In this document: in pieces, positions 18,740-27,955 of the stretch | Layout of the letters: the number at the start of each line of letters is the position of its first letter | Numbering within the stretch: position 1 is the first letter of the stretch | Source of the DNA: Sterolibacterium sp. | GTDB lineage: Bacteria > Pseudomonadota > Gammaproteobacteria > Burkholderiales > Rhodocyclaceae | Assembly: GCA_028713555.1 (NCBI GenBank) | Contig: JAQTOA010000003.1 | Coordinates: forward strand, 1 to 64,000 | Direction: 5' to 3' | DNA: 64,000 nt | Program-made: the position numbers and the translations under genes | The notes under the pieces: generated by a model | The model's database searches: none | Seen by the model: only the letters and a program-made list of their open reading frames with translations | Told to the model about the DNA's origin: nothing

Positions 18740-18881
18740 AAAGCGACTTGCCCTTGCCGTTGCCGGTAGTGACGACCAGCACGCCGCGCTCCATCCCGGC
18801 AGCCTCGATCTTGGCGTCGATAACCGCTTTCTTGCGCTGCATGCGGTTGCCGTGGCGTTCGGCATTAATATCATCTGGCAT
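18740..18881 (-). pseudogene. Truncated corrinoid adenosyltransferase (cobO) remnant
   Basis: Reading from an ATG at 18881 with AAGGA upstream, about 47 codons match the N-terminus of CobO/BtuR adenosyltransferases: MPDDINAERH, MQRKKAVIDAKIEAA and the P-loop VTTGNGKGKS. After the P-loop the similarity ends and the frame runs antisense into the btuF coding region. About three quarters of the enzyme is missing. The intact start and ribosome binding site suggest a recent loss. A working adenosyltransferase would have to be encoded elsewhere. Confidence 0.75.
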
Positions 18882-18923
18882 ATTGGGTTTCCTTGAGGCA
18901 GCAATGTTCGCTTGCTTTGGCGC

Positions 18924-20750
18924 TTATTTGGGAGAATAACGCAGGCCGACAAACAGGTTGGCGCCGGGAGTCCCATAGCCCCAGGCGGTCTCATACTTCT
19001 TGTTGCCAAGATTGTTGACTCGGGCTTCCACACTCAGTTCTTTGTTCATCGCGTAGCGCGCAAAGGCGTTGAGCAGGTCGTAACCGCCCATATGCTTGGT
19101 TTCGGTAGTGCTGTCATAACGATCGCCGACACCTTGCCATTCCGCGCCGGTAGTCCACTGCCCGACGGGACGGCTCATCCGTAGGCTGGCCTGCCGCTCG
19201 GCGCGGCGCGGCAAACGCTGTTGGGTATCGGCATCACGGGCATCCAACAAGTCGAAGCTGCCATCGAAGTCGAAGCCGTAAACCTTGCCGCCATAGCTTA
19301 ACGTCGCGCCCTGCAGTTTGGCCCTGCCCACGTTCGCAGGCTGACAATTCCAGAAGGCATCGCAGACGGTCACGATGAGATTGTTCACCCGGTTGTCGAA
19401 GATGGTCACGCCGGCACGTCGGCTTCCCTGTTCCCACACCAAACCAACTTCCTTGTTATGGGCGTTTTCCGGCTTGATTTTGTCATTGCCGAAACCGGGA
19501 TAGTAGAGTTCATTGAAAGTGGGTGCGCGGAAGGCGGAACCCGCCGACACCTGGGCACGCAAGGCATCGTTGATCTGGTAGCCGTAGCCAGCATAAGCAG
19601 TGGTTTTGCCGCCAAACTGCGAGTTGTCGTCGCGGCGCAGGTTGGCCTGCAGGCGATGGTCTTCCAAGCGTCCGCTCCAGCCGGCCAGCACCGAATTTAT
19701 GGTGCGATCCGTGTCGAAACTTCCCTGGCTCAAGGCTTTCTGCTTCAAGGATTCCAGCGCGACCATCAGACTGCCCGCTGAGACACGGACATCGTTTTGC
19801 CAAGCGAACTGTTCCTGCGTAGTCTTGAATTTTGCGCCGCTCGGCGAATAGGGATTGTAGTCCGTCGAATCGTCAATGGACTGACTGACCCTGACGGTGC
19901 TGGTCCACATGTCAGCAAGACGATTGCGGCTATACAGGTTTAACACTGACTGGGCAAGGTCTGCCCGACTGTCGAAATTCGGGCCGTTTTCGTACCAATT
20001 GCGCCCCTCGGTCTGGAGCAGACTACCGCCAATCTCGTATCCGACCGCCGGACGGAATGCGAGGCTGCCCGAGATGCTGGCGCTACGGAAACCCTCTGCG
20101 TTACGGCTGGGGTCAAAGCTGTAGGGCTGCTTGGCTGGGTCGGCGACCGCCTTGATGCCATCGGTGCTGTAATTGGCGCCGCGCAGGCTGTACGACCAGG
20201 CATCGCTGCCGCCGGACAGGCCCGCAGACAAGTCGCGTGTATTGTAGCTGCCGGCGCCGGCAAAAGCGTCAACCGTCGGTTGGCCTTGCCCCCGTTTGGT
20301 GAATATCTGGATCACGCCGCCGATGGCGTCCGCACCGTAGAGCGCCGAACCGGGTCCGCGCAAGATTTCTATGCGTTCCACCTGGGGCAAGGGAATTTGC
20401 TCCAGGGCGGATGTGCCAAGAGTCGCCGAACCGATGCGCACACCATCGATCAGAACCACGGTCTGGTTGGGGTTGGCGCCGCGGATGAACAGGCTAGTGG
20501 TCTTTCCTGGGCCGCCGTTACTGCCGGACTGGATGCCAGGCTGACGCGCCAACAGTTCGTTGAGGGTGGATTGGCCTGCCTGTTCGATATCGTCGCGGTT
20601 AATGATGCTGACATCAGCCAGGAGTTCGTTGGCGCGCTGATGCTGGCGGGTCGCTGTCACAACGATGGTGGCAACTTCGTCGGCGGCGAAAGCCGAAAAG
20701 GCGGTGCTGAGCGCAAGTGAAAGCGCTGTGAGTCGGATAGTTTTGGACAT
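18924..20750 (-). CDS. btuB: TonB-dependent cobalamin receptor (BtuB-like)
   Basis: A 608-residue outer-membrane receptor. After the signal peptide comes a TonB-box-like segment (DEVATIVVTATR), then the plug domain (NELLARQPGIQ, SLFIRGANPNQTVVLIDGVRI, VERIEILRGPGSALYGADAIGGVIQIFTKRG) and a long beta-barrel ending in LFVGLRYSPK. The start at 20750 follows GGAG; the frame upstream of it is leader sequence. Its long leader holds a cobalamin riboswitch, which supports cobalamin or other corrinoids as the ligand. Confidence 0.92.
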   Translation of the reverse strand: MSKTIRLTALSLALSTAFSAFAADEVATIVVTATRQHQRANELLADVSIINRDDIEQAGQSTLNELLARQPGIQSGSNGGPGKTTSLFIRGANPNQTVVLIDGVRIGSATLGTSALEQIPLPQVERIEILRGPGSALYGADAIGGVIQIFTKRGQGQPTVDAFAGAGSYNTRDLSAGLSGGSDAWSYSLRGANYSTDGIKAVADPAKQPYSFDPSRNAEGFRSASISGSLAFRPAVGYEIGGSLLQTEGRNWYENGPNFDSRADLAQSVLNLYSRNRLADMWTSTVRVSQSIDDSTDYNPYSPSGAKFKTTQEQFAWQNDVRVSAGSLMVALESLKQKALSQGSFDTDRTINSVLAGWSGRLEDHRLQANLRRDDNSQFGGKTTAYAGYGYQINDALRAQVSAGSAFRAPTFNELYYPGFGNDKIKPENAHNKEVGLVWEQGSRRAGVTIFDNRVNNLIVTVCDAFWNCQPANVGRAKLQGATLSYGGKVYGFDFDGSFDLLDARDADTQQRLPRRAERQASLRMSRPVGQWTTGAEWQGVGDRYDSTTETKHMGGYDLLNAFARYAMNKELSVEARVNNLGNKKYETAWGYGTPGANLFVGLRYSPK

Positions 20751-20889
20751 AAATATCTCCGTTGCCGGCCTGCGTCCCCGCGGGCTGGTAGGTTGCATTT
20801 GGAAACATCCAGGGAGATAAGGACTTGGTGGGCGTAGATACGCGCGCCGGCCATCGCTTCCCCGCGACGTTTCCGCTCGTCGATGTCCA

Positions 20890-21080
20890 TGGCCGGTCTC
20901 CGGGCTCGGAAGATTTAACCCATCGCCTTCCCGAGCTTTTTGCTCAGTGGCGTTTCGATGGATTCACACTTCCTTACCGTTGCGGGGGCAGCACTGGCTT
21001 TGCGTCAAAACAACACGCACCTGTTTCCCGTTTCACCCGACGACTGAGCAGTTACTTGGCCGTCTGGGCACCGCGGACAT
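20890..21080 (-). promoter_or_regulatory. Cobalamin riboswitch upstream of btuB
   Basis: On the minus strand the conserved elements appear in order: CGGGAAACAGGTG, GCTGCCCCCGCAACGGTAA (20974-20992), the GCCACTG core near 20945-20951, GGGAAGG, and GAGCCCGGAGACCGGCC (20891-20907). About 140 bases separate it from the btuB start. I do not see a clear T-rich terminator after it, so control may be at translation. Boundaries are approximate. Confidence 0.9.
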
Positions 21081-21214
21081 CTACGTCGCAAGGCAATGGC
21101 CATGCGACGACATCGGAATTTTATAGCAAATTGGGCGCGCCGGCATAGGCAGTGTCCGTTTTATCCCGCCATGCTCACTTACTTCCGGGCCGATCTTTGG
21201 ATCAACGGCCATAC

Positions 21215-24211
21215 TCACGTCGCGACGGACTGTTGGATGTCGCCATCCTGCTGCGGCGTGACATGCTGGTAAAGCGTGGTGCGTTGACGCGCCGGCCTGC
21301 CGATGCTCGCCGCCAGCTCATTGAAGCGCGCCGGCGTGATCTCCTGGCCGTTGACGCCGCCGGCGGCACTCGATATGGATTCATGCATCAAGGTGCCACC
21401 GATGTCGTTGGCGCCCGCCTGCAGGCACAGCAAGGCGCCCGCCGGCCCGAGCTTGGGCCAGGAGGTCTGGATGTTGCGGATCAGCGGATGCAGCACCAGG
21501 CGTGCGACCGCGTGCATCGCCAGCACCTCGCGCAGGGTCGGGCCGGAGCGCGCCAGGCCCTTGCGCCAGAGCGGCGATTCCATGTGCACGAAAGGCAGCG
21601 GCACGAACTCGGTGAAGCCGCCGCTCTCCTCCTGCAGGTCGCGAATATGCAGCAGGTGGCGGGCCCAGTGGCCGGGATGGTCGACATGGCCGAACATGAT
21701 GGTGGCGGTGGTCTTCAGACCGACGCCATGGGCAGTGGCCATCACCTCCAGCCACTGCCGCGTGGACAGCTTGTCGGCGCAGACGATGGCGCGCACCTCG
21801 TCGTCGAGAATCTCGGCAGCCGTGCCAGGCAGACTGCCCAGGCCAGCGTCACGCAACTCGGTCAGGAAATCGGCGAGCGGTAGACCCAGCGTTTTGGCGC
21901 CGGTCCACACTTCCAGCGGCGAAAAGGCGTGCACATGCATATCGGGTATTGCCGTCTTGACCGCCGTGAGGATGTCGAGATAACTCTGGCCGGTGTAATT
22001 CGGGTGGATACCGCCCTGCAGGCAGACTTCGCGGGCGCCCAACTGCCAGGCCTCGACGGCACGCGTTGCCACATCCTCCGGGCTCATCAGGTAGGCGGGG
22101 CCGCGCAAGGCTTTGGCGCCGGGGCCTTTGGCGAAGGCGCAGAAACCGCAACTGTGCAGGCAGATGTTGGTGTAGTTGATGTTGCAATTGACCACATAGG
22201 TCACGGCGGCGCCGACGCTGTCGGCGCGCAGTTCATCGGCACTGGCAAGCAGGGCGTGGAAGTCCGCGCCTTCGGCGGAAAAAAGCTTGACGATCTCCGG
22301 CTCCGCCAGGCGTTCTCCGGCGCTGGCCCGCTGCAATAGCCGACGCAACTCGAAAGCGGCCGCACGCTGCCGGAACGGTTGCAGCCATTCGTCGGCATTG
22401 CCGGACGGTGCCACACCTGAGCCAGGGTGCCAGGCGTCGCTACGCGCACGGCCCAGCGCATCGCTGGCGCGCAGCACCGGCGTGATCATCGCCGCATCGA
22501 GCCACGCCTGCGGCCGGCACGCGTAGGCCGGCGCGATGGCCAGGCGCTCGACCAGATGGCGGTCGTGGGCAGCAGTCTCTTCGGCGAGTGCCTCGATCTG
22601 CGGCCAGGGCGCTTCCGGATTGACATGGTCGGGCGTCAGCGGCGACACCCCGCCCCAGTCGTTGATGCCGGCGCGCAGCAACTCGCCGAGTTCGCCGCTG
22701 CGCAGATTGGGCGGAGCCTGCAGGGTCATGACGGGACCGAAAATCAGGCGCGCCACGGCGATGGTCCACAGGTGTTCGCGCAACTCCGGTTCGGCGGCCG
22801 AGGCCATCGCGGTGTCGGACTTGGCGCGGAAATTCTGGATGATGATTTCCTGCAGGTGGCCGAATTTGTCTTGCAGTTCGCGCAGCGCCAGCAGCGCCTC
22901 GACGCGCTCGCGCCGCGTCTCGCCGATGCCGATGAGGATGCCGCTGGTGCAGGGAATCGCCAATTCACCCGCCGCGCTCAGCATCGCCAGTCTCGCCGCG
23001 GGCACCTTGTCGGGCGAAGCATGGTGCGGACCGCCGCGCTGGCACAGGCGCACCGCGGTTGCCTCCAGCATCAGTCCCATGGAAACGGCGACTGGACGCA
23101 GCCGCTGCATGTCCTCCTTGGACATCACGCCGGGATTGAGGTGGGGCAGCAGGCCGGTTTCGGCGTGTACCAGGCGCGCCATCGCCGCCAGATACTCGAT
23201 GGTCGTGGCATGCCCCAGTTCCTGCAGTTCCTGGCGTGCTTCCGGGTAGCGCAGTTCAGGCTTGTCGCCCAGGGTGAACAGCGCTTCCTTGCAGCCGGCT
23301 GCGGCGCCGGCGCGGGCAATGGCCATGACTTCGTCGGCGGTCATGTAAGCCCGTACGCGCTCGCCCGGCGCCTCGGCAAAGGTGCAATAGCCGCATTTGT
23401 TGCGACACAGCCGCGTGAGCGGAATGAAGACCTTGCGCGAATAGCCGACGCTGCGGCCATGGCCGTCCAGGGTCAACGCCTCGGCTGTGGTGAGCAGGGC
23501 ATCGAGATCGTCGAACTCGGCAAGATCCAGGGCTTCCTGCTGTGAAAGCCGGCCAGTTCTGGCGGTGGCGATCAATTGCGCCAAAGTTGTGGGCATGCGT
23601 GTCCCCTCGAGTTTCTGACGGATGAAGTTATAGCACGCAGTGTTCGCCAATAGTTCCAGGTCCGCCGCCGTATCTACGTCGAAGCGCAGGCCGGGCAGGT
23701 CAACCAGGGCCGGGAGCAAACTGTGGATGGTGGCTTGCGCCTGGTGTTTTTGCAAACTCTGTTCGCCGAAGCTGAACTCATAGCTGGCGGGCAAAGTCAG
23801 AAAAATGGCGTTGGTGCCCTGCTGGCGGCAATCGGGAGCAAGGGCCAATCCCTGGCGGCGCCCGGCGGCCACCATGGCGTCGATTTCCTCGGCACCGAGC
23901 AGCGGCAGGTCGGCATGCAACAGCAGCATGGCGTCGACACCGTGCTCCTGCAGCCAGTCGGTGGCCTGGGTCGCGGCGGCGTTGAGGTCACTACCATGGT
24001 CTTGCAGCCAGACGATGTCGTTGTCCAGTTTCAATGGTTCGGGGCTGATCACGGCGATTTGGGTGATGCTTCTCGCGCTGCGCAGGGCTTTGATGACGTC
24101 GGTCAACATGAGCCGCACCAGTTCCTGGCGCTCGGCCGGGTCCAGCACAGGAGCGAGCCTCTGTTTACACTGGGCCAGTGCTTTGACGGTGACAATGGCC
24201 CAGCAGCTCAT
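21215..24211 (-). CDS. Three-domain F420 enzyme: CofC-CofG-CofH fusion
   Basis: One 998-residue frame carries three steps of coenzyme F420 synthesis. Residues 1-205 are CofC-like guanylyltransferase (MSCWAIVTVKALAQCKQRLAP, LLLHADLPLL, GLRFDVDTAADL). Residues 206 to about 590 are the radical SAM CofG domain with Cys269, Cys273 and Cys276 (LCRNKCGYCTF). Residues about 600-998 are the CofH domain with Cys684, Cys688 and Cys691 (ICLHSCGFCAF). CofG and CofH together make the deazaflavin FO; CofC activates the phosphoacid. CofG-CofH fusions are known as FbiC; adding CofC is unusual. An ATG at residue 206 (23596) preceded by GAGGGG could also yield a separate FbiC. The gene overlaps cofD by four bases. 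Confidence 0.92.
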   Translation of the reverse strand: MSCWAIVTVKALAQCKQRLAPVLDPAERQELVRLMLTDVIKALRSARSITQIAVISPEPLKLDNDIVWLQDHGSDLNAAATQATDWLQEHGVDAMLLLHADLPLLGAEEIDAMVAAGRRQGLALAPDCRQQGTNAIFLTLPASYEFSFGEQSLQKHQAQATIHSLLPALVDLPGLRFDVDTAADLELLANTACYNFIRQKLEGTRMPTTLAQLIATARTGRLSQQEALDLAEFDDLDALLTTAEALTLDGHGRSVGYSRKVFIPLTRLCRNKCGYCTFAEAPGERVRAYMTADEVMAIARAGAAAGCKEALFTLGDKPELRYPEARQELQELGHATTIEYLAAMARLVHAETGLLPHLNPGVMSKEDMQRLRPVAVSMGLMLEATAVRLCQRGGPHHASPDKVPAARLAMLSAAGELAIPCTSGILIGIGETRRERVEALLALRELQDKFGHLQEIIIQNFRAKSDTAMASAAEPELREHLWTIAVARLIFGPVMTLQAPPNLRSGELGELLRAGINDWGGVSPLTPDHVNPEAPWPQIEALAEETAAHDRHLVERLAIAPAYACRPQAWLDAAMITPVLRASDALGRARSDAWHPGSGVAPSGNADEWLQPFRQRAAAFELRRLLQRASAGERLAEPEIVKLFSAEGADFHALLASADELRADSVGAAVTYVVNCNINYTNICLHSCGFCAFAKGPGAKALRGPAYLMSPEDVATRAVEAWQLGAREVCLQGGIHPNYTGQSYLDILTAVKTAIPDMHVHAFSPLEVWTGAKTLGLPLADFLTELRDAGLGSLPGTAAEILDDEVRAIVCADKLSTRQWLEVMATAHGVGLKTTATIMFGHVDHPGHWARHLLHIRDLQEESGGFTEFVPLPFVHMESPLWRKGLARSGPTLREVLAMHAVARLVLHPLIRNIQTSWPKLGPAGALLCLQAGANDIGGTLMHESISSAAGGVNGQEITPARFNELAASIGRPARQRTTLYQHVTPQQDGDIQQSVAT

Positions 24212-25167
24212 GCTATGGCGCGCCGAACGGTCAGCATCGCAGCAAACTCGAGCGTGACACTGGCCAAACGCCGGCGGTCGGCGATATCCCGCATCAGGGT
24301 ATCGGTCAGCAGGACCGGCATATCGATTTCATCGGTATATTTCGCGTCACGCACATCGAGTACGAAGCCGTCTATCCAGTCAGCATAATGCCGCACCACC
24401 GCCGTGGGTGTCACCGGCAAGCCGAGTTCGGCCATGATCTTGGCCGTCGGTCCCTTCACCGCCTTGCCGCCGACCAGCGGCGACACCGCCACCACCGGTG
24501 CGCCGCTGGCGCGCAGCAGCGCGCGCATGCCAGGCAGGGCGCGCAGCGGGTCGATGCTCAGCCAGGGGTTGGATGGGCAGAGGATGATGGCGGAAAGATT
24601 CTTTGCACCCAGCGCCGCGACCGCACCGGCACTGGGTCGTGCCGCTGCGGCGCCGGCGAAGCGCAGGCCGCTGACGGCGGGTTGGCATTGCCGTTGCACG
24701 AAGTATTCCTGAAAACCGAGTTCGCCTTCGCTGGTTGCCACCCGCGTACTGACTGCGTCGTCGCTCATGGGCAGGATCTCCGCGGCAATGCCGAAACGAC
24801 GGGCGAAGTCGGCGGTGACGGCGCTCAAGCTTTCGCCAGACTGCAAGCGGCGAGTGCGCTCGAGGTGAACTTGCAGGTCGCGGTCGCCGAGCTTGAACCA
24901 GGTTTCGCCGCCACGCTGCGCCTGCTCCTGCATGAACTTCCAGGTTTCATCGCGTTGCCCCCAGCCGGTCTCCGGATTGACCATGTCGGCGAGGGTGTAC
25001 AGCGTGGTGTCGATATCGGGGGAAATACGCAGGCCCAAGTGCTCGAAATCGTCGCCGGTATTGACGATGATGCTCAGCGCGTCGGGTGGCAGGATGCGCA
25101 GCAAACCGAGCGAGAGCTTGGCGCCGCCGACGCCGCCTGAGAGCGCTACCACGGTGTGGCTGCTCAA
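24208..25167 (-). CDS. cofD: 2-phospho-L-lactate (or related) transferase, F420 synthesis
   Basis: This protein of about 319 residues has CofD motifs: VALSGGVGGAKLSLGL at the start, VNTGDDFEHLGLRISPDIDTTLYTL, and LCPSNPWLSIDPL. It moves the phosphoacid from the CofC product to FO, giving F420-0 or dehydro-F420-0; the acid (lactate, glycerate or PEP type) cannot be told from sequence by eye. The likely start is a TTG at 25167 overlapping the cofE stop (TTGA); a GTG at 25152 is an alternative. Its stop overlaps the next start as ATGA, so translation of the operon is coupled. Confidence 0.92.
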   Translation of the reverse strand: MSSHTVVALSGGVGGAKLSLGLLRILPPDALSIIVNTGDDFEHLGLRISPDIDTTLYTLADMVNPETGWGQRDETWKFMQEQAQRGGETWFKLGDRDLQVHLERTRRLQSGESLSAVTADFARRFGIAAEILPMSDDAVSTRVATSEGELGFQEYFVQRQCQPAVSGLRFAGAAAARPSAGAVAALGAKNLSAIILCPSNPWLSIDPLRALPGMRALLRASGAPVVAVSPLVGGKAVKGPTAKIMAELGLPVTPTAVVRHYADWIDGFVLDVRDAKYTDEIDMPVLLTDTLMRDIADRRRLASVTLEFAAMLTVRRAIA

Positions 25168-25937
25168 CGGAACAAGTCCTCGGCCAGCGGCCTGAGCAGC
25201 GCCTGTGCTGGACGCGCCGGTGCCGTCCAGATCAGACCTTGCGCCAGCACCGCCGGTTGTCCTTCGGCGCCTTCTCCCATTAGCAGGCCGGCTGCGGCAG
25301 CCAGCGCGTCGGCCAGCGCGACTTGGGTGACTTCCAATTTGCGGCCGTACAGATCGAGTTCGCCGCGGCAATCGACCAGCGCCGGCAGCCCGGCGACGCC
25401 CAGTGCCACATTGACGACGCCGTTGCGCCAGGGACGTCCGAAACTGTCGCTGATGACTATCCCCAATTCCAGCCCCAGGCGTTGTTGCAAACCTGCTCGC
25501 AGTGCCGCCGCCGAAGCGTCGGCGTCGCGAGGCAACAGCAGCACGTGTTCCTCGCCGGCCGGGCTGCGCACATTGGAGCGGTCGATGCCGGCATTGGCCA
25601 CGACGTAGCCAAGACGGTGACGAACGATAAGTACGTCGGGCTTGGCGCGCAGTACCTCCGAAGATTCGGAAAGAACAACTTCGACCAGGCGTGGATCCTT
25701 GCCGGTGATGGCGGCTAGTTCCAACGCCCGCGCCGAAGGCGACACCGTGTTCAGGTTGACGCTGCTCCCCTCTGCCTTGGAAACGATTTTCTGGGCGACA
25801 ACCAGGACATCACCGTTGGCGGCAGAAGGCATGGCCGCCGCCAGCAACGCCGCCAGATCGTCCCCGGACTTGACGTCCGCTATCCCCTGCAACGCGGAGA
25901 AGCTGATGCCTGCAGCCTTCAACTGATCGCCTCGCAA
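25164..25937 (-). CDS. cofE: F420-0:gamma-glutamyl ligase
   Basis: A 257-residue single-domain CofE, without the C-terminal nitroreductase-like extension of FbiB. Recognisable parts are DVLVVAQKIVSKAEG, HRLGYVVANAGIDRSNV, VLLLPRDAD and ISDSFGRPWRNGVVNVALGVAG. It adds glutamate residues to F420-0 using GTP. It is the first gene of the cofE-cofD-cofC/G/H operon; the promoter must lie in the 296-base divergent region upstream. Confidence 0.93.
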   Translation of the reverse strand: MRGDQLKAAGISFSALQGIADVKSGDDLAALLAAAMPSAANGDVLVVAQKIVSKAEGSSVNLNTVSPSARALELAAITGKDPRLVEVVLSESSEVLRAKPDVLIVRHRLGYVVANAGIDRSNVRSPAGEEHVLLLPRDADASAAALRAGLQQRLGLELGIVISDSFGRPWRNGVVNVALGVAGLPALVDCRGELDLYGRKLEVTQVALADALAAAAGLLMGEGAEGQPAVLAQGLIWTAPARPAQALLRPLAEDLFR

Positions 25938-26233
25938 AAGTTGGATGATGCCGGATTATGGCACGCATTCTTCTGTGCCCACTTTGTCTTGCCGGGGCAC
26001 CAGCAGAGCCAGTATAGTTGCCGTTGCACTTCATTTGCCACTGTCGAGAGAAAGCAATCTTGGTTTGTCATTGCATGAGATCCCAGGCTTTCTGAGGATG
26101 ATGCCCTTTTCGTGGAAAATTCCTTGGTTCAGCTGTTTACCGCCTTGGTAAAGACGAAGGAATCATGCTGTGCGCCACCGGAACCTCTCTCGGTTAACAC
26201 ACAGACGACACAAGCTCATAGTCGGAGACAATT
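25938..26233. other. Divergent promoter region between the F420 operon and the FrhB-like gene
   Basis: No gene is visible. Both flanking transcripts start here and lead outward. I could not identify a convincing operator. The shared control region is the main argument that the two transcription units are regulated together. Confidence 0.45.
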
Positions 26234-27694
26234 TTGAATTCACCGTACCACAGCAGTTTCAAAGATATGATGAACGACGTGGTAGCAGCCGGAAGTTGCT
26301 GCGAGTGCGGCAGTTGCGTCGTGGTCTGTCCGCACAACGTCATTGAATACATCGACGGCAAGCCCAAGCAAACCGCGAAAGCCAGCGCTGCCTTCGACAG
26401 TTGCGGGGTCAGCGAAGGCATCGGCTGCGACGTCTGCGCCGCGGTCTGTCCGCGCCTGTGGCCGCGCGAACCGCATTTGCGCGATTCAGTGTTCGGCGAC
26501 GAGCGCAACTATGAAGGCATCTTCGGCGTCTATCGCCACATCTTTGTGGCGCGCACCCGCCAGCAGGACGTGCTGGCGCGCGCCCAGGACGGTGGCATCG
26601 TCACGGCCCTGCTGGCCTGGGCACGCGAGACCGGGCGCATCGACGGCGCCGTCGTCGCGGCGGTAGGCGATGGCGACCAGCCCTGTTTCCCGACGCCCAA
26701 GCTAGCGACCACCGTCGAACAGATCAAGGCCAGCGCGTCGAGCTGGTACACCTATTGCGCCAACAACCTCGCCTTGAAGCAGGTCGTGCAACAGGATCTG
26801 AAACAGGTCGCCTTCGTCGGCGTGCCCTGCCAGATCACGCCGTTGCGCAAGATGGAGAGCATCGATCCGAGCCTCCTGCTGGCAGCCAAGAAGAGGCCGC
26901 AGACGGTCGCCAAGCAACGCGGCTTCCTGCGCGGCCATGCGGAACGCGTGGCGTTCAGCGTCGGACTGTTCTGTACCGAAGTGTTCCGGCCGGAGCTCAT
27001 GACGGAACGCATCGAGCAAGGCATGGGCATTCCGCTCACCGAAGTGAGCAAGTTCAACGTCAAGGGTGAAGTGCTGATCTACCGGAAGGACGGCGACATC
27101 GCCAGGATCCCGCTGGAAGAGGCAATGCGGGAATACCAACGACCCGAGTGCCGGCATTGCGGCGATTTCTCGGCGGAGATGGCGGACATTGCCTGCGGCG
27201 GCATCGGCACCGACCGCGCGACGATCGTCGTGCTGCGCACGCAGAAGGCGCTCGACCTGTGGCGTGCATTCGAAGCCAGCGGCCAGGTGGAGGTATGGCC
27301 GATCCAGGAGAACAAGATCTCCTGGAACATCCTGCAACGCTTGGCGCGCCGTCAACGCGAACGTATTCCGTTGGGCGCACCATGTAGCGGCACGGCGCCG
27401 GATCTGCCGCAGTACTCGCCCAGACGGGAAGCCGAACTGGCGGCCGCTGCGATCACCGCCACCGGCCGGCCGGCAACGGAGATCGAGGCCTGCCTCGAAG
27501 CGGCCTATGCGAACGCAGCACGACCGCTAGGAGTCGTCGGATACCTGGCCGGTGAGCCAATTCCCGGCGATCCGGGCGATCCTGCCGAAGGTCAGAAGCG
27601 CAAGCTGCCGCCCCCGCCGGCGCCGGCTCAGGGTGGTGCACCGCCCGGCTGGCAGCCTCTGGTTGCTATTGATCCGGATAGCACAGCGCCTTGA
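26234..27694 (+). CDS. FrhB-like coenzyme F420-dependent oxidoreductase subunit
   Basis: The 486-residue protein has an N-terminal ferredoxin-like part with a CxxCxxCxxxCP cluster (Cys22, 25, 28, 32) and a second set (Cys57, 65, 68, 72), then an FrhB-type domain: ARAQDGGIVTALLAWARE, VAFVGVPCQITPLRKM, FSVGLFCTEVF and CRHCGDFSAEMADIACGGIG. Family members bind FAD and iron-sulfur and pass electrons to or from F420. The last 50 residues are proline-rich and low in complexity. The start is a TTG with GGAG upstream. No hydrogenase or partner subunit follows. Divergence from the F420 operon supports F420 use; the partner substrate is unknown. Confidence 0.85.
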   Translation: MNSPYHSSFKDMMNDVVAAGSCCECGSCVVVCPHNVIEYIDGKPKQTAKASAAFDSCGVSEGIGCDVCAAVCPRLWPREPHLRDSVFGDERNYEGIFGVYRHIFVARTRQQDVLARAQDGGIVTALLAWARETGRIDGAVVAAVGDGDQPCFPTPKLATTVEQIKASASSWYTYCANNLALKQVVQQDLKQVAFVGVPCQITPLRKMESIDPSLLLAAKKRPQTVAKQRGFLRGHAERVAFSVGLFCTEVFRPELMTERIEQGMGIPLTEVSKFNVKGEVLIYRKDGDIARIPLEEAMREYQRPECRHCGDFSAEMADIACGGIGTDRATIVVLRTQKALDLWRAFEASGQVEVWPIQENKISWNILQRLARRQRERIPLGAPCSGTAPDLPQYSPRREAELAAAAITATGRPATEIEACLEAAYANAARPLGVVGYLAGEPIPGDPGDPAEGQKRKLPPPPAPAQGGAPPGWQPLVAIDPDSTAP

Positions 27695-27955
27695 CTCTGA
27701 GTACTGGCCTTTCCCGGCAGAATGTCCTTGATTCGGTATCATTGGCCGTCTCGCAGTACCAATCGATCCATTGCTATTGTCCCCTACCAGAAAAAGCATA
27801 GGATTACCCAGTCTCGCGCTAGTCGTTGCTTGGATCAGAACCATTTCAGTAACCTAATTGTGAACACGCCCTGGCCCTGCATCGAAGGCTAGAATACGGA
27901 CCGTCCCGCCAGAATGGCTTCAAAACGCGTAATGCGGAACACGCAAGGAGAATAC

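Noticed and set aside
22427-23545. 372-residue plus-strand open frame
   Set aside because: It is antisense to the CofG domain of the F420 fusion gene and has no recognisable motif.
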